A stretch of 64,000 nucleotides of DNA, taken from Sphingobacteriales bacterium (GTDB lineage: Bacteria > Bacteroidota > Bacteroidia > Chitinophagales > LD1). Within the stretch, counting starts at the first letter, position 1; every line of letters begins with the position of its first letter. The notes under the pieces were generated by a model, which saw nothing but the letters and a program-made list of their open reading frames with translations, made no database searches and was not told the DNA's origin. A program made the translations under genes and the position numbers. Below are positions 16,261 through 25,660 of the stretch, piece after piece. The stretch spans positions 124,001-188,000 of the forward strand of contig JADFDM010000005.1 of NCBI GenBank assembly GCA_018262795.1. Direction: 5' to 3'.

Positions 16261-18593
16261 TTGGAGAGTAAAATTTTAGCCACCTTTTTTCCCTTTCCTA
16301 AATCGGTAGAACTGAATACTAAGTAAACGCCACTTTTGGCGCGCACTCCATTGTAATTTCTGCCATTCCAAATCATTTGAGAGCCATTGGCCCTGCCCTG
16401 AAACACCAAGGTTCCGTGGATGTCAGTAATTTTTACATAAGCACCTTCCACCAAGCCTTTAATAGCAATAGGGCCATCGTAGTCGGGCTTTACCGGATTG
16501 GGATATACGAGAGCTTCCTTGCAGTCGCTACATTCGCCCTGCGCATCGCCCTGATAGCTCACCAAGCCACCGGTAGTTCCTATGAACACTTCACCGGTTT
16601 GATCATCCACCGCAATATCGGTTATCTGATTGCTCGGAAGCGGGCTGTTATCCACCGTAAATTTCAGTAACTCTGTTTTGCCATCGGCACTAATCAGCCA
16701 AAGTCCATTGGTGGTGCCTATCCATTTTCTGTTGGCGGCATCTATCGCAATGGCTCTTACACTTTCGGTGCCAAAGAGGTACCCCACGTAGCCGTCTCGC
16801 TCTACTTTTATTTGATCGGCATCGCAGCCATAATTGGTCAACTCGCTGCCGGCACAATAAAACACACCAATACCCTGTAAAGTACCGGCCCAAATATTTC
16901 CGTCTTTATCTTCGGCAATGCTATATACCGTAGCATCGGGAAGGCCACCGGTTCCAACTCCTGTACCCACTAACTTTGCCTTATCATCGCTCACATTGTC
17001 GAAAGTGCCGTTGTTGCTCCACACTAAAATTCCATTCGATCCGGAAGGAGATCGCAAGGGGGCCCATAACTGACCATTGCGGTCAATCAACATCTTTTTC
17101 ATCAACACATTAAAATAAGGGATGGCATAGTCCACCCATTGCCCATCCTTCTTTAAAATTTTAATGGGCTTAGAAGCACCGGCATTAGAAATCCAAAGGT
17201 TTCCATCGGCATCGGAAGTCATAGCGCTTATTCTGGTTCTTTGTTCATCGCCTATAGCCCCTTCCAGAATACTATTGTTTTTATCATACAGGTTGATAGT
17301 GCCATACGCATCATCGTATTCAACAATACCGTCCCAAAAAGAGCCGAAGTATGTTTTTCCTTTTGAAGGCACCGAGCTAACGCAAACTAAATCGAGGACC
17401 TTGGCCAAGGAAGCATCGGTGTACTGATTTCTGTTTCTCCACTTGTCGTCTTTAAACTGAAAGAATCCATCTCCATTAAAATTATTGGTCCAAGAATCAT
17501 CTACACCACCGGGAGCAATAGACACCGTATTCCCGTTTATGCCTATTTGATACACATTGGCGCTAAAGGGGCCATCGGGAATTATGTTCTCAAAGCTCCC
17601 CTGATTATTTTTATACAAGCCATTCCAATAGTCGCCTTCCCACGAAATGCCGTTGCTTTCAAACCATCCGATGGGGCGTGAGTGTCCTTGTGTAATGGCA
17701 ACTGTTAATGTTCCTGCGTTATCTATTTTCCCTTGCTTCCCTGCCGTGGTGCTGTCGTTATTCCAGATGGTGAAATAAAGGGTATGGTTCACAGCCCGCA
17801 GGCTGGTGAAGGCATTATCGGTAGCGGCATATAGCTTGCTCCACCCGCTTCCGTTATAATCAAACAGTGTATCGGAGCCGTTGCCATTCACTACGGCATA
17901 AACGTGGCCATTATAAGTGCACACATATTTCACCGGCTTTAGCGGCATACCGGAACTAGTATCAAAAACGCTCCACGAGTTAAAGTCTTGCAAGTTAGGA
18001 GCGCTGTAGTTGGCGTATTTCAAGCCTTCTGCGGTGGCGGCATAAATTTTGGTGCCATCTACATCGGTGGACATCACCTTTACCGGCTGACCGGAAGAGC
18101 CGATAATGTAGGTATTCTCAATTTCCTTTTTGGTTAGGTCAATCACCGAAATCCCCATATCGGAGGAGATGTAACACTTGCTGTTGTAGAATGAAATATC
18201 ATTAATACCAACTGAGCCGGAAGTGTTTTGTGCTTTGATGTCGGCTATATTATAAATGTCTGTTTCGTGGTAGATTAAATCAATGTTGCTGTTGCCATAG
18301 GCAATAGCCAGCACCTGCGTAGAAGGATCATAATTCATGGTTTTAATTCCCATATCACTCAATCCTGTGGCCTTGTCGTAGGTGCGTATTTCACCGGTAT
18401 TTTTATCGTACGAAAACAGAGATTTAGCGGAAGCACTGAACACTTTATCTCCCGCATTGCACACCGCCACCGAAACACCATAAGGCATGTATGATTTCCA
18501 AGTGCCCAATGATCTCACCTGTGCTTGAATGCCTCCGCAAAAAAGCCCGCTAAGCACCAATAAAAGCCAAAATCGCTGAACACTGCCTCTCAT
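16257..18593 (-). CDS. porZ: Type IX secretion component PorZ (two beta propellers, CTD)
   Basis: Secreted surface protein of 778 residues, almost the length of P. gingivalis PorZ. A signal peptide spans about residues 1-25. The start of the mature part (LGTWKSYMPYG, DKVFSASAKSLFSYDKNTGE, YDKATGLSDMGIKTMNYD) follows the PorZ N-terminal propeller pattern. A second group of propeller blades of the two-component-regulator type is visible further on (DADGNLWISNAG, DKDGNIWAGTLQGI, AANRKWIGTTNGLWL). The last ~80 residues (VYPNPVKPDYDG to VAKILLSN) are a type A T9SS sorting domain. PorZ works at the cell surface with the PorU sortase in attaching cargo to A-type lipopolysaccharide. Generic propeller cargo is the alternative. 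The gene lies close to recO, separated by the YfhO-like gene. Confidence 0.8.
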   Translation of the reverse strand: MRGSVQRFWLLLVLSGLFCGGIQAQVRSLGTWKSYMPYGVSVAVCNAGDKVFSASAKSLFSYDKNTGEIRTYDKATGLSDMGIKTMNYDPSTQVLAIAYGNSNIDLIYHETDIYNIADIKAQNTSGSVGINDISFYNSKCYISSDMGISVIDLTKKEIENTYIIGSSGQPVKVMSTDVDGTKIYAATAEGLKYANYSAPNLQDFNSWSVFDTSSGMPLKPVKYVCTYNGHVYAVVNGNGSDTLFDYNGSGWSKLYAATDNAFTSLRAVNHTLYFTIWNNDSTTAGKQGKIDNAGTLTVAITQGHSRPIGWFESNGISWEGDYWNGLYKNNQGSFENIIPDGPFSANVYQIGINGNTVSIAPGGVDDSWTNNFNGDGFFQFKDDKWRNRNQYTDASLAKVLDLVCVSSVPSKGKTYFGSFWDGIVEYDDAYGTINLYDKNNSILEGAIGDEQRTRISAMTSDADGNLWISNAGASKPIKILKKDGQWVDYAIPYFNVLMKKMLIDRNGQLWAPLRSPSGSNGILVWSNNGTFDNVSDDKAKLVGTGVGTGGLPDATVYSIAEDKDGNIWAGTLQGIGVFYCAGSELTNYGCDADQIKVERDGYVGYLFGTESVRAIAIDAANRKWIGTTNGLWLISADGKTELLKFTVDNSPLPSNQITDIAVDDQTGEVFIGTTGGLVSYQGDAQGECSDCKEALVYPNPVKPDYDGPIAIKGLVEGAYVKITDIHGTLVFQGRANGSQMIWNGRNYNGVRAKSGVYLVFSSTDLGKGKKVAKILLSN

Positions 18594-18597
18594 AAGA

Positions 18598-18605
18598 CGA
18601 AAGTA
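18598..18605 (-). promoter_or_regulatory. -7 box for porZ with almost no leader
   Basis: On the minus strand TACTTTCG, one mismatch from TAnnTTTG, ends five bases before the porZ ATG at 18593. Transcription would begin at or very near the start codon, implying a leaderless or near-leaderless mRNA. Confidence 0.4.
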
Positions 18606-18669
18606 TTAAAACGGCTGTTAAACGCGAATGCTTCCCGCATATTGCATTCGCAGGTCATGCGTCATTTAT

Positions 18670-18677
18670 TATCTTCG
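18670..18677 (+). promoter_or_regulatory. -7 box for ileS with very short leader
   Basis: TATCTTCG, one mismatch from TAnnTTTG, ends nine bases before the ATG at 18687. It argues that the upstream in-frame ATG at 18642 is not the start, because that would precede the promoter box. Confidence 0.45.
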
Positions 18678-18686
18678 CGCACTCTT

Positions 18687-21600
18687 ATGCAACGCAAAAA
18701 TAACGACAGCAAAGGCTATCCGGAATTTGACCAGTTGAGTCTTCCGGAAATTGAAAAGCAAATACTGCAATTCTGGCAGCAGAACCACACTTTTGAAAAG
18801 AGTATTAGCGAGCGACCCGAAGACAAACCTTTTGTGTTTTACGAAGGGCCACCCAGTGCGAATGGGATGCCGGGCATTCACCACGTAATGAGCCGAACGA
18901 TTAAAGACTTATTCTGCCGGTACAAGACTTTACAAGGTTACCGCGTGGAAAGAAAAGCGGGTTGGGATACGCATGGGCTGCCCGTTGAACTTGGTGTAGA
19001 AAAAAAACTCGGCATTACCAAAGCCGACATCGGAACAAAAATTACAGTAGCTGAATACAACCGCTTGTGCCGCGAAGAGGTTATGAAGTTTACCGACATC
19101 TGGAACGACCTCACTCGCATGATGGGGTATTGGGTGGATATGGAACACCCCTATATCACTTACGAAAACAACTACATCGAAAGTTTATGGGCACTGCTGA
19201 AATTGCTTTACGATAAAGAGTTGCTTTACGAAGGTTATACCATTCAGCCTTATTCGCCTGCTGCGGGAACGGGCTTGAGTTCGCACGAATTAAATCAGCC
19301 GGGATGTTACCGCGATGTAAAAGATGTGAGTGCGATAGCGCAGTTTAAAGTTATTCGGAATGAAAAATCAAAATTTATTTTTGATAGCGATGATGAAGAT
19401 GTTCGCTTCTTAGCTTGGACCACCACTCCCTGGACATTGCCCTCCAACACAGCGCTCGCAGTGGGAAAGGACATTGACTATTCTCTGGTAAAAACATTCA
19501 ACCCGTTTACATACCAACTGATTCATGTAATACTGGCGAAAGATTTAGTAGGCAAATATTTCCCTGCCGAAAATGCTGAACTGAACTTTGAAGATTACAA
19601 GAGCGGAGATAAGAAAATCCCTTTCGCGATTTTAAATTCTTTTAAAGGAGCCGATTTAGAAGGGGTCCAATACGAGCAATTGCTGCCTTATGCACAACCA
19701 AGCGATGGCGATGCCTTCAAAGTGGTGTTGGGTGATTTTGTAACTACTACTGATGGCACCGGCATTGTTCACATTGCTCCGAGTTTTGGTGCTGATGACT
19801 TTAAGGTGGCGAAGCAAAACGGGATCGGCTCTCTTACCTTAGTTGACAAGCAAGGCAAATTTACCGATGAAGTAAATGATCCGATTTTTCCGCTCGATGG
19901 CCGTTACGTGAAAGAGGCGTATTACAAGGAGGAAGAAAAAGAGAAGGAGTTTCATTTGCAGAAAGAGATTTTGCGAGTAAACAATATCATTCCCGACCTC
20001 AAGAGTTTTATGAGTGCCGATGATTTGATTGTGTTGAAACTTAAACTCGAAAACAAACTTTTCAAAACAGAAAAATACGACCACAGCTATCCACACTGCT
20101 GGCGAACCGATAAACCCATTATCTATTATCCGCTCAATTCGTGGTTTATTAAAACAACGGCTGTCAAAGACCGCTTGATTGAACTGAACAAAACGATCAA
20201 CTGGAAACCGGCACATACCGGAGAAGGTCGCTTTGGCCAATGGCTCGAAAACTTAGTGGACTGGAACTTATCGCGCTCCCGCTACTGGGGCACTCCCTTG
20301 CCGATTTGGATAACGGAAGATGGAAGCGAACAAATCTGTATTGGTTCTATTGTAGAATTGAATTCGGAGATTGAAAAAGCTACGAAGGCAGGTTTGATGA
20401 AATCGTTTGAAGTGAGCGATTTGCATAAACCGTTTGTGGATGAGATCGTTTTGGTTTCCCCATCGGGAAAAGCAATGAAACGAGTTCCCGATTTGATGGA
20501 CGTTTGGTTTGATAGTGGCGCAATGCCGTATGCGCAGTGGCATTATCCTTTCGAAAATAAAAAACAGTTCGAAAATAATTTTCCTGCCGATTTTATTGCC
20601 GAAGGCGTAGATCAAACTCGCGGATGGTTTTTCACCTTACATGTGTTAGGCGTAATGTTGTTCGATTCGGTGGCCTATAAAAATGTAGTAAGCAATGGTT
20701 TGTTGCTCGATAAAGCAGGCAATAAAATGAGCAAGCGACTCGGAAATATTGTGGACCCTTTTGAGACGATTGAAAAATATTCTGCCGATGCTACTCGCTG
20801 GTATATGATGCGCAACAGCGACCCTTGGGACAACATGAAATTTGATTTGAACGGATTGCAAGAAACCACGCGCTCGCATTTCGGAACACTGTATAACACC
20901 TATGCCTTTTTTGCTTTGTATGCTAATATAGATGGCTTCGTAATTGATGAAGCGAACCCCGTTCCCGTGAGTGAACGAACAGAACTCGATCGTTGGATTA
21001 TTTCCAAACTGCACAGCTTAATAAAGTATGTGACCGAATGCTTGAATGATTACGAGGTGACCCCGGCTGCCAGAGCTATTGAAGAGTTTGTGGATGAACA
21101 TCTCTCTAACTGGCACGTGCGCCTTAGCCGCAGACGTTTCTGGAAGGATGAAATGAGTCACGACAAACAAGCGGCTTATGAAACCCTCTACGAATGCTTG
21201 AATGTGGTAGCGCAACTGATGAGTCCTTTCTCTCCATTTTTCAGCGAATGGTTGTATCAAAATCTCAGTGGCTTGGTGCGCAGTCAGGCAACAGCCAACA
21301 ATACTTCTCTGCCATACGAATCAGTGCATCTCTCATATTTGGCAACAGCAGAGGAGAGTGTAATTGATACCGACTTAGAGGAGCGCATGGCACTGGCGCA
21401 AAAAAGTTGCTCACTCATTCTTTCGCTTCGCAAGAAGGAAAAAATAAAAGTGCGCCAACCACTTTCCAAAGTACTTATTCCGGTAGTGAATGAAAAAATG
21501 AAAGCGCAATTGCAAAAAGTTGAGCGCTACATTTTGAGCGAAGTAAACGTGAAGGAGATTGAATACGTGGACGATGCTTCGGGAATTGTGAAGAAGAAAA

Positions 21601-22115
21601 TAAAACCCAATTTTAAGGAATTAGGCAAGCGTGCCGGATCGAAAATGAAAGCGATTCAAAATGCTATTAGCAGATTTATTCAAGAGGATATTCGCGCTAT
21701 AGAAACTACCGGTACGCATTCATTGAATCTGGACGGAGAAACTTTTAAATTAACCTTAGCGGATGTGGAAATATTGAGCGAAGATATTCCCGGTTGGTTA
21801 GTGGCCAGTGAAGGCGCCTTAACAGTGGCCTTGGATGTAACTATCTCCGAAGAGTTGAGGAAGGAAGGCAATGCCCGCGAATTCATTAATAAGATTCAAA
21901 ACCTGCGAAAGGAGAAGGACTTTAAAGTGCTCGACCGTATCCGAGTTTCCGTGATAAAGAACCCCGCCTTTGAAGAAGCGCTACTGCTGTTTAAAGAATA
22001 CATCAGTAATGAAATTCTGGCCAAGGAAATCTTACTGGTGGATGCGATAGAGGGCAACACCGATGAAGTGGAGATGAACGAGGAAATTTTAAAAGTAAAA
22101 GTAGAACTGAATTAA
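18687..22115 (+). CDS. ileS: Isoleucine--tRNA ligase
   Basis: Charges tRNA-Ile in the cytoplasm. From ATG 18687 the protein has 1142 residues, matching the long Bacteroidetes/eukaryote-like form of IleS. An ATG at 18642 would add 15 unrelated residues (MHSQVMRHLLSSRTL) and lies upstream of the promoter box. The HIGH-type motif appears as the variant GMPGIHHVMSRTIKD, followed by GWDTHGLPVELGVEKKLG. The CP1 editing domain contains LAWTTTPWTLPSNTALAVG and DGTGIVHIAPSFGADDF. The class I KMSKS loop is NKMSKRLGNIVDPF. The anticodon-binding and long C-terminal domains follow. The long IleS type is associated with low mupirocin sensitivity in other bacteria, but this cannot be judged here. lspA begins inside its last codon region. 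Confidence 0.96.
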   Translation: MQRKNNDSKGYPEFDQLSLPEIEKQILQFWQQNHTFEKSISERPEDKPFVFYEGPPSANGMPGIHHVMSRTIKDLFCRYKTLQGYRVERKAGWDTHGLPVELGVEKKLGITKADIGTKITVAEYNRLCREEVMKFTDIWNDLTRMMGYWVDMEHPYITYENNYIESLWALLKLLYDKELLYEGYTIQPYSPAAGTGLSSHELNQPGCYRDVKDVSAIAQFKVIRNEKSKFIFDSDDEDVRFLAWTTTPWTLPSNTALAVGKDIDYSLVKTFNPFTYQLIHVILAKDLVGKYFPAENAELNFEDYKSGDKKIPFAILNSFKGADLEGVQYEQLLPYAQPSDGDAFKVVLGDFVTTTDGTGIVHIAPSFGADDFKVAKQNGIGSLTLVDKQGKFTDEVNDPIFPLDGRYVKEAYYKEEEKEKEFHLQKEILRVNNIIPDLKSFMSADDLIVLKLKLENKLFKTEKYDHSYPHCWRTDKPIIYYPLNSWFIKTTAVKDRLIELNKTINWKPAHTGEGRFGQWLENLVDWNLSRSRYWGTPLPIWITEDGSEQICIGSIVELNSEIEKATKAGLMKSFEVSDLHKPFVDEIVLVSPSGKAMKRVPDLMDVWFDSGAMPYAQWHYPFENKKQFENNFPADFIAEGVDQTRGWFFTLHVLGVMLFDSVAYKNVVSNGLLLDKAGNKMSKRLGNIVDPFETIEKYSADATRWYMMRNSDPWDNMKFDLNGLQETTRSHFGTLYNTYAFFALYANIDGFVIDEANPVPVSERTELDRWIISKLHSLIKYVTECLNDYEVTPAARAIEEFVDEHLSNWHVRLSRRRFWKDEMSHDKQAAYETLYECLNVVAQLMSPFSPFFSEWLYQNLSGLVRSQATANNTSLPYESVHLSYLATAEESVIDTDLEERMALAQKSCSLILSLRKKEKIKVRQPLSKVLIPVVNEKMKAQLQKVERYILSEVNVKEIEYVDDASGIVKKKIKPNFKELGKRAGSKMKAIQNAISRFIQEDIRAIETTGTHSLNLDGETFKLTLADVEILSEDIPGWLVASEGALTVALDVTISEELRKEGNAREFINKIQNLRKEKDFKVLDRIRVSVIKNPAFEEALLLFKEYISNEILAKEILLVDAIEGNTDEVEMNEEILKVKVELN

Positions 22116-22771
22116 TGAAAAAATACCAGGCTGCGCTAATTGTTCTCGTCATCCTTATAGCGGATCAAACACTCAAAATTTGGGTAAAAACGCACATGAT
22201 GCTGAATCAGGAGTTTTTAATCACCGACTGGTTTCGCATTCACTTTACCGAAAACCCGGGGATGGCTTTCGGTATGGTGCTACCCGGTGTGTGGGGCAAG
22301 TTATTTCTGAGTGTTTTTCGATTGATAGCCGTGACCGGTGGCGTGTGGTATTTGAACCGCATTATCAAAGAGAAAGCACATTGGGGGTTTGTGGTAGCCG
22401 TTGCTATGATACTGGCCGGAGCCATCGGCAACATGATTGACGGCACTTTCTATGGCGTTATTTTTTCCGATAGTTATCAAGGCGTTGCCAAACTGTTTCC
22501 GGCTGAAGGCGGCTATGCCGGATGGATGCAAGGCTTAGTGGTGGACATGCTTTGGTTCCCACTGTTTCACGGCTTTTTCCCCGATTGGTTCCCCATTTGG
22601 AAGGGGCAGTATTTTGAATTTTTCCGCTTCATCTTCAACATTGCCGATGCTGCCATCACCACAGGCGTATTCATCATCCTCCTGTTTCAGAAAGTATTCT
22701 TTAAAAATGAACCCGATGCCGAAAAATCGGTAGAAACCGAAGAAGCGATGACTCATCCGGGAGTGATCTGA
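22115..22771 (+). CDS. lspA: Lipoprotein signal peptidase LspA
   Basis: Signal peptidase II, 218 residues, an inner-membrane aspartic protease that removes signal peptides from prolipoproteins such as the lipoprotein MsrA and the Ig-like lipoprotein of this window. Four or more membrane helices are visible. The catalytic aspartates are in GNMIDG and in FNIADAAI, the two conserved LspA motifs; FTENPGMAFGM is the conserved N-terminal motif. The family is usually 150-170 residues; the extra length comes from an inserted periplasmic stretch (FSDSYQGVAKLFPAEGGYA...), common in Bacteroidetes LspA. Its ATG overlaps the ileS stop, so the pair is translationally coupled. Confidence 0.94.
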   Translation: MKKYQAALIVLVILIADQTLKIWVKTHMMLNQEFLITDWFRIHFTENPGMAFGMVLPGVWGKLFLSVFRLIAVTGGVWYLNRIIKEKAHWGFVVAVAMILAGAIGNMIDGTFYGVIFSDSYQGVAKLFPAEGGYAGWMQGLVVDMLWFPLFHGFFPDWFPIWKGQYFEFFRFIFNIADAAITTGVFIILLFQKVFFKNEPDAEKSVETEEAMTHPGVI

Positions 22772-23114
22772 GATGTGCTTAGGCGGTATCTGACACGTCA
22801 CTCTGAGCGGAGGGGCGAAGGACTCTCCGCCTTAACTCCGGCCTTTAGGCTGCAGCAACAGAACATTTCCCTCCTGGCTTTAGCCCTGCTTACCTTTAAA
22901 GTCATGGCTAAAGCCGGTATAGTTTGGGGTGTTTTTCTCCGCCATAAATGACGGAGTTAATAATTGCTCGCTCTTGCCAGTGGGCAAAATGATACACACG
23001 AATGAGGTGCCCGTGCTGGCACCAAAAATGGAAGAGTATTTTGATGAAACATTGAAGCGATAACGCCAACGCAAAATAGTAAGTTCGCTGTGTTCACCGG
23101 AATGCAGTAATTCT
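22772..23114. repeat. Structured intergenic region with several hairpins
   Basis: No convincing gene is seen in this 343-base gap. Four hairpin-forming elements are packed together: GCGGAG (22807) with CTCCGC (22825); the short palindrome GGCCTTTAGGC near 22840; GGCTTTAGCC (22876) with its exact reverse complement at 22906; and CTCCGCCATAAATGACGGAG at 22937-22956. The first resembles intergenic repeats of the CTCTGAGCGgAGnGGCGAAGG kind seen across bacteria (from memory, not checked). The region may terminate the ileS-lspA transcript and contain repeat-family debris. A 44-codon frame from GTG 22929 to 23063 (ending MEEYFDETLKR) is open but unsupported. Confidence 0.5.
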
Positions 23115-23873
23115 ATGAAAGACAATTTTTCATCCCAATCCGACCAGTATGCCAAATACAGACCGACCTATCCATCGGCATTTTTTGACTATTTGAACTC
23201 CTTGATTCCGAACAAACAAAATGCTTGGGACTGCGGAACAGGAAACGGACAAATCGCTTATGAGCTGTCGAAAACTTTTGACACGGTTTATGCCACAGAC
23301 ATTAGTCAATCACAAATAGATAACGCAGTGCCGGCTGACAACATAATTTATTCGGTACAACCGGCCGAAAAAACAGACTTTGACCAGCAGCAATTTGATT
23401 TAATAATTATTGGTCAGGCTATTCACTGGTTCAACTTTGGCCAATTTTATTCAGAAATCAGGAGAACGGCTAAAGAGCGCGCTTTGGTAAGTGTTATCGG
23501 TTACGGAAGAATTGAAATTTGCGAATCAATAGACCGGATTATTAGAGATTTCTATGAGGTAGTTATCGGGACATACTGGGATAAAGAACGGAAATACATT
23601 GATGAAAACTATACCACTATTCCGTTTCCATTTGACGAAATGCCGACACCACATTTTGCAAATAAATTAGATTGGACCTTGGAGCACGTGATCGGATACT
23701 TAAACACTTGGTCGGCCGTTAAACACTTTGTCAAGCAGAACGGATATAACCCCGTTTTTCCATTACAAATAGAAATAGAAAAGCATTGGGGCGGTGAAAA
23801 AACAAGAGCAGTTAATTTTCCGCTACTATTGAGAATGGGAGCTATAACAACGAGAAGGCAAGTCCGGCTATAA
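23115..23873 (+). CDS. Class I SAM-dependent methyltransferase
   Basis: Methyltransferase of 252 residues with the type 11 Rossmann fold. The N-terminus FSSQSDQYAKYRPTYP is typical of a family that includes yeast trans-aconitate methyltransferase-like proteins. SAM motif I is AWDCGTGNGQIAYEL at about residues 38-52; VYATDISQSQI is the acidic strand and FDLIIIGQAIHWFN the motif IV region. The methyl acceptor is unknown. The last residues (MGAITTRRQVRL) look unlike the expected family ending, so the 3' end may have been altered by rearrangement. It interrupts an otherwise core gene order between lspA and obg and lies next to hairpin-rich DNA, which suggests gain by transfer. No partner gene is apparent. 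Confidence 0.82.
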   Translation: MKDNFSSQSDQYAKYRPTYPSAFFDYLNSLIPNKQNAWDCGTGNGQIAYELSKTFDTVYATDISQSQIDNAVPADNIIYSVQPAEKTDFDQQQFDLIIIGQAIHWFNFGQFYSEIRRTAKERALVSVIGYGRIEICESIDRIIRDFYEVVIGTYWDKERKYIDENYTTIPFPFDEMPTPHFANKLDWTLEHVIGYLNTWSAVKHFVKQNGYNPVFPLQIEIEKHWGGEKTRAVNFPLLLRMGAITTRRQVRL

Positions 23874-23954
23874 TCAACGCAGCTTCAAACAAAAATAGTT
23901 CATGGAATGGTAGAGATAGCACCTCGGCTATTCACTGGGCTTAGAGGTCGAGTG

Positions 23955-24986
23955 CTATTGCGCTTGCGAATTCGTTTCGTCTAACTTTTTCATAATGCTG
24001 TCCTTCAACTTTTCGATATGGTAATTGGAAGCCGAAGAGAAGAAAATAAGCGGCACATTTTCTCCGGCTGCTTTCAATTTTTTCTTCAAATCTTTCTCAA
24101 TCATCTTCAACAGTTCCTCATCGGCTAAGTCGCATTTACTGATGGAGAGGATGCGATCTTTCACCAACATTTCGGGATTGTATCGGTTCAGTTCGTTCAG
24201 CAGTATTTCGTATTGCTTAAAAATATCGTCTGCATCTACCGGGACCAAAAACAGCAGAATACTGTTGCGCTCAATATGTCGCAAAAAGCGCGTCCCCAAC
24301 CCTCGCCCTTCAGAAGCCCCCTCAATAATTCCGGGAATATCGGCCATCACAAAACTGCGGCCATTGCGGTAAGGTACCATTCCCAAATTGGGAACAATAG
24401 TTGTAAAGGGATAGTCGGCAATTTCAGGTTTAGCATTTGATATAGTAGCAATCAAAGTGGACTTGCCCGCATTGGGAAAACCCACCAGCCCCACATCAGC
24501 CAGTAGTTTAAGTTCCAGAATCTTCCAACTTTCCTCCCCCGGCAGCCCCGGTTGTGAGTAGGTGGGCGCTTGGTTGGTGGAGGTTTTGAAGTGATTATTC
24601 CCCAGCCCGCCTTTTCCGCCCGGCAGCCATATATACTCCTGCCCATCTTCGGTAATCTCCAACTCTACTTCACCGGTTTCAGCATCGCGAGCCACCGTTC
24701 CCAGCGGCACTTCTATAAACACATCTTTGCCGTCCTTGCCGGAGCAGAGTGCGCCCTGCCCCTTGCCACCATCATCGGCCATAATATGCTTGCGATATTT
24801 TAAGTGCAACAGGGTCCACAACTGCGCATTACCTTTCAAAATAACATGGCCTCCGCGACCGCCATCTCCGCCATCGGGACCACCCTTAGCTACAAATTTT
24901 TCGCGATGAAAATGGGCAGAGCCCGAGCCACCGCTTCCACTTTTGCAGAAAACTTTTACATAGTCAATAAAGTTTTGAGTAGCCAT
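23955..24986 (-). CDS. obg: GTPase Obg/CgtA
   Basis: Essential GTPase linked to large ribosomal subunit assembly and stringent response; 343 residues. The glycine-rich Obg fold spans about residues 1-157 ([33 protein letters not shown]). The GTPase domain follows: G1 [11 protein letters not shown], switch region [14 protein letters not shown]3 [17 protein letters not shown], and G4 as ISKCD. The extra C-terminal domain of some Obg proteins is absent, ending shortly after the GTPase domain, which is normal for Bacteroidetes. It follows adk on the same strand after 20 bases, so adk-obg probably form an operon. Confidence 0.95.
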   Translation of the reverse strand: MATQNFIDYVKVFCKSGSGGSGSAHFHREKFVAKGGPDGGDGGRGGHVILKGNAQLWTLLHLKYRKHIMADDGGKGQGALCSGKDGKDVFIEVPLGTVARDAETGEVELEITEDGQEYIWLPGGKGGLGNNHFKTSTNQAPTYSQPGLPGEESWKILELKLLADVGLVGFPNAGKSTLIATISNAKPEIADYPFTTIVPNLGMVPYRNGRSFVMADIPGIIEGASEGRGLGTRFLRHIERNSILLFLVPVDADDIFKQYEILLNELNRYNPEMLVKDRILSISKCDLADEELLKMIEKDLKKKLKAAGENVPLIFFSSASNYHIEKLKDSIMKKLDETNSQAQ

Positions 24987-25006
24987 ACTAAAAAATCGGT
25001 GTGAAC

Positions 25007-25582
25007 TTATTTTACCGCATCAATTTCTTTGCAAAGATCCGCCAGTACTTCCTCCACCCGGGCTTCGCCTTTTACTTCTTTCAGCTTGCCTTGCGCGGCA
25101 TAATATTTTGCCAAGGGTTCTGTTTTGTTTCGGTATTCCACCACGCGGTTTTTTACAATTTCTTCATTCTGATCATCTGCGCGTCCGCTGGTTTTTCCGC
25201 GAGCAATGATTCTTCGGGTTAGCTCTTCTTCGCCTACTACTAATGATAATACAAGGCGGATGGGTGCCTTCCGAGTGGCCAGCAGCGCATCTAATGCTTC
25301 GGCTTGCTTTACCGTGCGCGGAAAGCCATCAAACACAAAACCCACTGTTTGCGAAGGAGCATCTAATCTATTTTCAATCATTCCAATAACCACTGAATCA
25401 GGAACCAGTTCGCCCCGATCCATCAGGGTTTTAGCTTCTAATCCCAGCTTGGTTTGCGCGGCTATCTCTGCTCGCAACATATCGCCTGTGGATAGATGAA
25501 GGAGGTTGTAATTCCGAATAATACTTTCTGCTTGTGTGCCCTTGCCACTTCCGGGAGGGCCGAATAAAACAATGTTGAGCAT
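25007..25582 (-). CDS. adk: Adenylate kinase
   Basis: Converts ATP and AMP to two ADP in the cytoplasm. Length 191 residues, the short-LID form without a zinc-binding insert. The P-loop is [13 protein letters not shown] at residues 7-19. The AMP-binding signature is [15 protein letters not shown] at about residue 84, with [11 protein letters not shown] earlier. The LID region is short ([10 protein letters not shown]), with the arginines that contact phosphates. The promoter may overlap the terminator T-run of the upstream hydrolase gene (TATATTTA, seven of eight bases of the -7 consensus, about 20 bases before the start). Confidence 0.95.
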   Translation of the reverse strand: MLNIVLFGPPGSGKGTQAESIIRNYNLLHLSTGDMLRAEIAAQTKLGLEAKTLMDRGELVPDSVVIGMIENRLDAPSQTVGFVFDGFPRTVKQAEALDALLATRKAPIRLVLSLVVGEEELTRRIIARGKTSGRADDQNEEIVKNRVVEYRNKTEPLAKYYAAQGKLKEVKGEARVEEVLADLCKEIDAVK

Positions 25583-25600
25583 CTCGTTTCTTTTGGCGGT

Positions 25601-25640
25601 AAATATAAAAGAAAAGCCTCCCGGTGTGGAGAGGCTTTTC
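25601..25640 (-). terminator. Terminator of the S15-type hydrolase gene
   Basis: On the minus strand GAAAAGCCTC pairs with GAGGCTTTTC around a ten-base loop, followed by TTTTATATTT. It lies 20 bases after the stop of the 25661-28723 gene. Confidence 0.8.
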
Positions 25641-25660
25641 GTCCGTTTTATGGGAAGTGT

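Noticed and set aside
18642-18686. Upstream start for ileS
   Set aside because: It precedes the likely -7 box at 18670 and adds non-conserved residues.
22880-23155. 91-residue minus-strand ORF
   Set aside because: It spans the hairpin cluster and overlaps the methyltransferase start; it looks like repeat sequence read by chance.
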